Assembly (NCBI GenBank): GCA_031269165.1
Contig: JAISZQ010000280.1
Location: 1 to 6,379, forward strand
DNA: 6,379 nt
Direction: 5' to 3'
Source of the DNA: Spirochaetaceae bacterium
Lineage (GTDB): Bacteria > Spirochaetota > Spirochaetia > Treponematales > Breznakiellaceae
The notes beneath the pieces were generated by a model. The model had not been told where the DNA came from. It saw only the letters and a list, made by a program, of their open reading frames with translations, and searched no databases. Below, in pieces: positions 5,642 to 6,379 of the stretch (positions within the stretch are counted from its first letter, which is position 1; each line of letters starts with the position of its first letter). Made by a program: the position numbers and the translations under genes.

Positions 5642-5670
5642 AGTATACGGGTTTGTACCCCCAAAGACAA
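5642..5670 (-). promoter_or_regulatory. purA promoter abutting the start codon
   Basis: Read on the minus strand: TTGTCT (5670-5665, 4 of 6), a 17-bp spacer, then TATACT (5647-5642, 5 of 6). Only seven bases separate the -10 box from the purA ATG at 5634. Transcription would therefore start at or next to the A of ATG, giving a leaderless mRNA. This agrees with the absence of a ribosome binding site. A promoter further upstream in the repeat region cannot be excluded. Confidence 0.55.
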
Positions 5671-5864
5671 GAGAGACCACCCACCCGCCGTGGAGGCCCT
5701 TGGCCCCTCGGGGGCTTTCCTTGGGCGTGTGATGAGGAGAACGAGCATCGGCCCCCCTCCGGGGGGAGAGTGCGCACAAGTAAAGGGGGAACGGCAACAA
5801 GTTGCCGCGCCTTCCCCCTCGCTCCAGCCGCTTCGCGTCTTACGCTACCCCCTTCAACGGGGGG

Positions 5865-5891
5865 ACAAAACCATGCGGTGCATGGTTTTGT
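5865..5891. repeat. 12-bp perfect hairpin with 3-nt loop
   Basis: ACAAAACCATGC (5865-5876), loop GGT, then the exact complement GCATGGTTTTGT (5880-5891). It lies inside the mosaic repeat, about 230 bases upstream of purA. It is the tightest perfect stem in the window. It could be a palindromic repeat core or a structured RNA element. It is not followed by a T-tract. Confidence 0.6.
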
Positions 5892-5904
5892 GGGCGTACC
5901 CCAA

Positions 5905-5922
5905 GCGTCCATGGATGGACGC
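5905..5922. repeat. 8-bp near-palindrome GCGTCCAT-GG-ATGGACGC
   Basis: Perfect 8-bp arms around GG, 13 bases after the 12-bp hairpin, within the mosaic repeat. Its size would fit a protein-binding palindrome as well as a hairpin. No partner site is seen elsewhere in the window. Confidence 0.45.
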
Positions 5923-6027
5923 ATTACCGAGTACGCCCCGGCCCGGAAGCCCGAAGCAGGACGCGGAGGGCTGTAGGGGCCCCCGTAACGCCCCCTAATC
6001 ACAGCGGAGGGTTGTGTCTCGTACGCT

Positions 6028-6050
6028 TTTTGAACAGGCTCTAAGGATTC
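6028..6050 (+). repeat. Dispersed short repeat TTTTGAACAGGCTCTAAG, copy 2
   Basis: Identical over 18 nt to 1181-1198 and followed by GATTC (ATTC in the other copy). It marks the start of a run of abutting repeats leading to the insertion element. Confidence 0.55.
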
Positions 6051-6054
6051 TTAA

Positions 6055-6084
6055 CCGCAGATTGACGCGGATTTGCACGGATTT
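6055..6084 (+). repeat. Half copy of the 1052-1120 inverted-repeat family
   Basis: CCGCAGATTGACGCGG, then ATTTGCACGGATTT. It matches the left arm at 1052-1080 with a few substitutions. The complementary arm is missing, so it is a truncated unit. Confidence 0.55.
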
Positions 6085-6093
6085 AATCCGCCC

Positions 6094-6192
6094 GTCATTG
6101 CGAGCGAGTCGCCTGTCATTGCGAGCGAAGCGAAGCAATCCAGGGAGAACGCCCCTCGTCTGGATTGCTTTGGGCTACGCCCTCGCAATGAC
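6094..6192. repeat. Dispersed palindromic repeat, copy F, with a 21-nt prefix
   Basis: The prefix 6094-6114 (GTCATTGCGAGCGAGTCGCC) precedes the complete element 6115-6192. The arms are GTCATTGCGAGCGAAGCGAA... and ...GGCTACGCCCTCGCAATGAC. The central 34 nt is the exact reverse complement of copy E's centre. It lies about 150 bases before the transposase start. Confidence 0.8.
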
Positions 6193-6229
6193 GGTGGCCG
6201 CCGCCCGCCTTCCCTTACGTCTCTCGTGT

Positions 6230-6261
6230 CTAGCCTAATCGGGGGTTGCAGATTAGGCTAG
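6230..6261. repeat. 11-bp perfect hairpin upstream of the transposase gene
   Basis: CTAGCCTAATC (6230-6240), a 10-nt loop GGGGGTTGCA, then the exact complement GATTAGGCTAG (6251-6261). It is followed by TATCCC rather than a T-tract. Its position between the last dispersed palindrome and the transposase promoter suggests the left end of the insertion element, or a structure that shields it from read-through. Either role is inferred. Confidence 0.5.
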
Positions 6262-6274
6262 TATCCCGACATGG

Positions 6275-6303
6275 TTGTAACAGCGAGTGAAACATGGTAT
6301 AAC
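6275..6303 (+). promoter_or_regulatory. Promoter of the transposase gene
   Basis: TTGTAA (4 of 6) at 6275-6280, a 17-bp spacer, and TATAAC (5 of 6) at 6298-6303. Transcription would start near 6310, about 28 bases before the ATG. GGGAGG at 6326-6331 is a strong ribosome binding site six bases before the ATG at 6338. Confidence 0.5.
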
Positions 6304-6337
6304 AGGAGGGAATAAAAACCAAATCGGGAGGGAAACT

Positions 6338-6379
6338 ATGCCGAAGAAATACAAAGTAACACTGACGAAGGAAGAAGAG
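6338..6379 (+). mobile_element. Start of an IS630-family transposase (14 codons, leaves the window)
   Basis: Only MPKKYKVTLTKEEE is visible. This opening, M-P-K-K-Y-x-V-x-L-T-x-E-E, is typical of the N-terminal helix-turn-helix domain of IS630-family (Tc1/mariner-like, DDE) transposases. The strong GGAGG site six bases upstream and a promoter support the start. Fourteen residues are too few for certainty, and neither the DDE residues nor the terminal repeats can be seen. The left boundary of the element probably lies between 6193 and 6337. Elements of this family insert at TA dinucleotides. Confidence 0.6.

Larger units (their letters stand above)
5681..5990. repeat. GC-rich mosaic repeat, copy 2 (inverted, modules reordered), hairpin chain
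   Basis: It shares three modules with 2802-3000 in opposite orientation: 5681-5701, 5809-5825 and 5843-5860. Read in the same sense, the module order differs. It is a succession of perfect hairpins: CCCCCC/GGGGGG (5752-5766), GGGGGAA/TTCCCCC (5785-5818) enclosing CGGCAAC-AA-GTTGCCG (5792-5807), CCCCC/GGGGG (5848-5863), and the two listed separately. Relative to copy 1 it has an extra segment around GCCCCTCGGGGGC (5703-5715). No gene is credible here on either strand. Confidence 0.65.

Noticed and set aside
5635..5748. N-terminal extension of PurA by 38 residues
   Set aside because: The family N-terminus is at Met 5634. The extension reads through the promoter boxes and mosaic repeat.
5326..6044. 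Several overlapping open frames on both strands upstream of purA
   Set aside because: They are composed of mosaic-repeat hairpins or purA antisense, with no domain, no ribosome binding site, and conflicting frames.

Overview
This 6.4 kb window looks like a chromosomal segment from a GC-rich, anaerobic, Gram-negative-type bacterium. Its repeat content resembles that of host-associated spirochaetes such as termite-gut Treponema. That assignment is an inference. It rests on the style of the solute-binding lipoprotein (relaxed lipobox), the PurA sequence, and an abundance of the dispersed palindrome whose translation reads LDCFASLAMT. No 16S rRNA or clear marker is present, and this repeat type also occurs in unrelated bacteria.

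Layout. Positions 185-1 (minus) hold the start of an unrecognised membrane-anchored or lipoprotein gene that leaves the left edge. Positions 186-1274 are non-coding: a cluster of palindromic repeats (312-740), an orphan sigma70-like promoter (862-890), a large imperfect inverted repeat with a T-rich flank (1052-1138), a short dispersed repeat (1181-1202) and the probable ilvC promoter (1231-1259). ilvC (1293-2294, plus) is complete and encodes ketol-acid reductoisomerase of valine/isoleucine synthesis. Positions 2295-3026 are again non-coding: a 16-bp-armed inverted repeat, a 159/160-bp tandem duplication carrying two copies of the dispersed palindrome, and a GC-rich mosaic repeat.

On the minus strand, purA (5634-4408, adenylosuccinate synthetase) is followed after 4 nt by a gene for an ABC-type extracellular solute-binding lipoprotein (4403-3027). 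The two probably form one transcript. A promoter with 17-bp spacing lies so close to the purA start codon that the mRNA may be leaderless. Upstream of purA (5681-5990) is a second copy of the mosaic repeat, in opposite orientation and with its modules in a different order. At 6028-6192 three unrelated repeat families abut one another. They are followed by an 11-bp hairpin and, with its own promoter and strong ribosome binding site, the first 14 codons of what looks like an IS630-family transposase leaving the right edge.

The genes are ordinary metabolism and transport. The unusual part is the non-coding DNA: about 2.8 kb of the window is intergenic and much of it consists of nested, duplicated and shuffled palindromic modules. 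I see no clear new enzymatic or defence system here. The most distinctive signals are the modular repeats and the predicted leaderless purA/lipoprotein operon.
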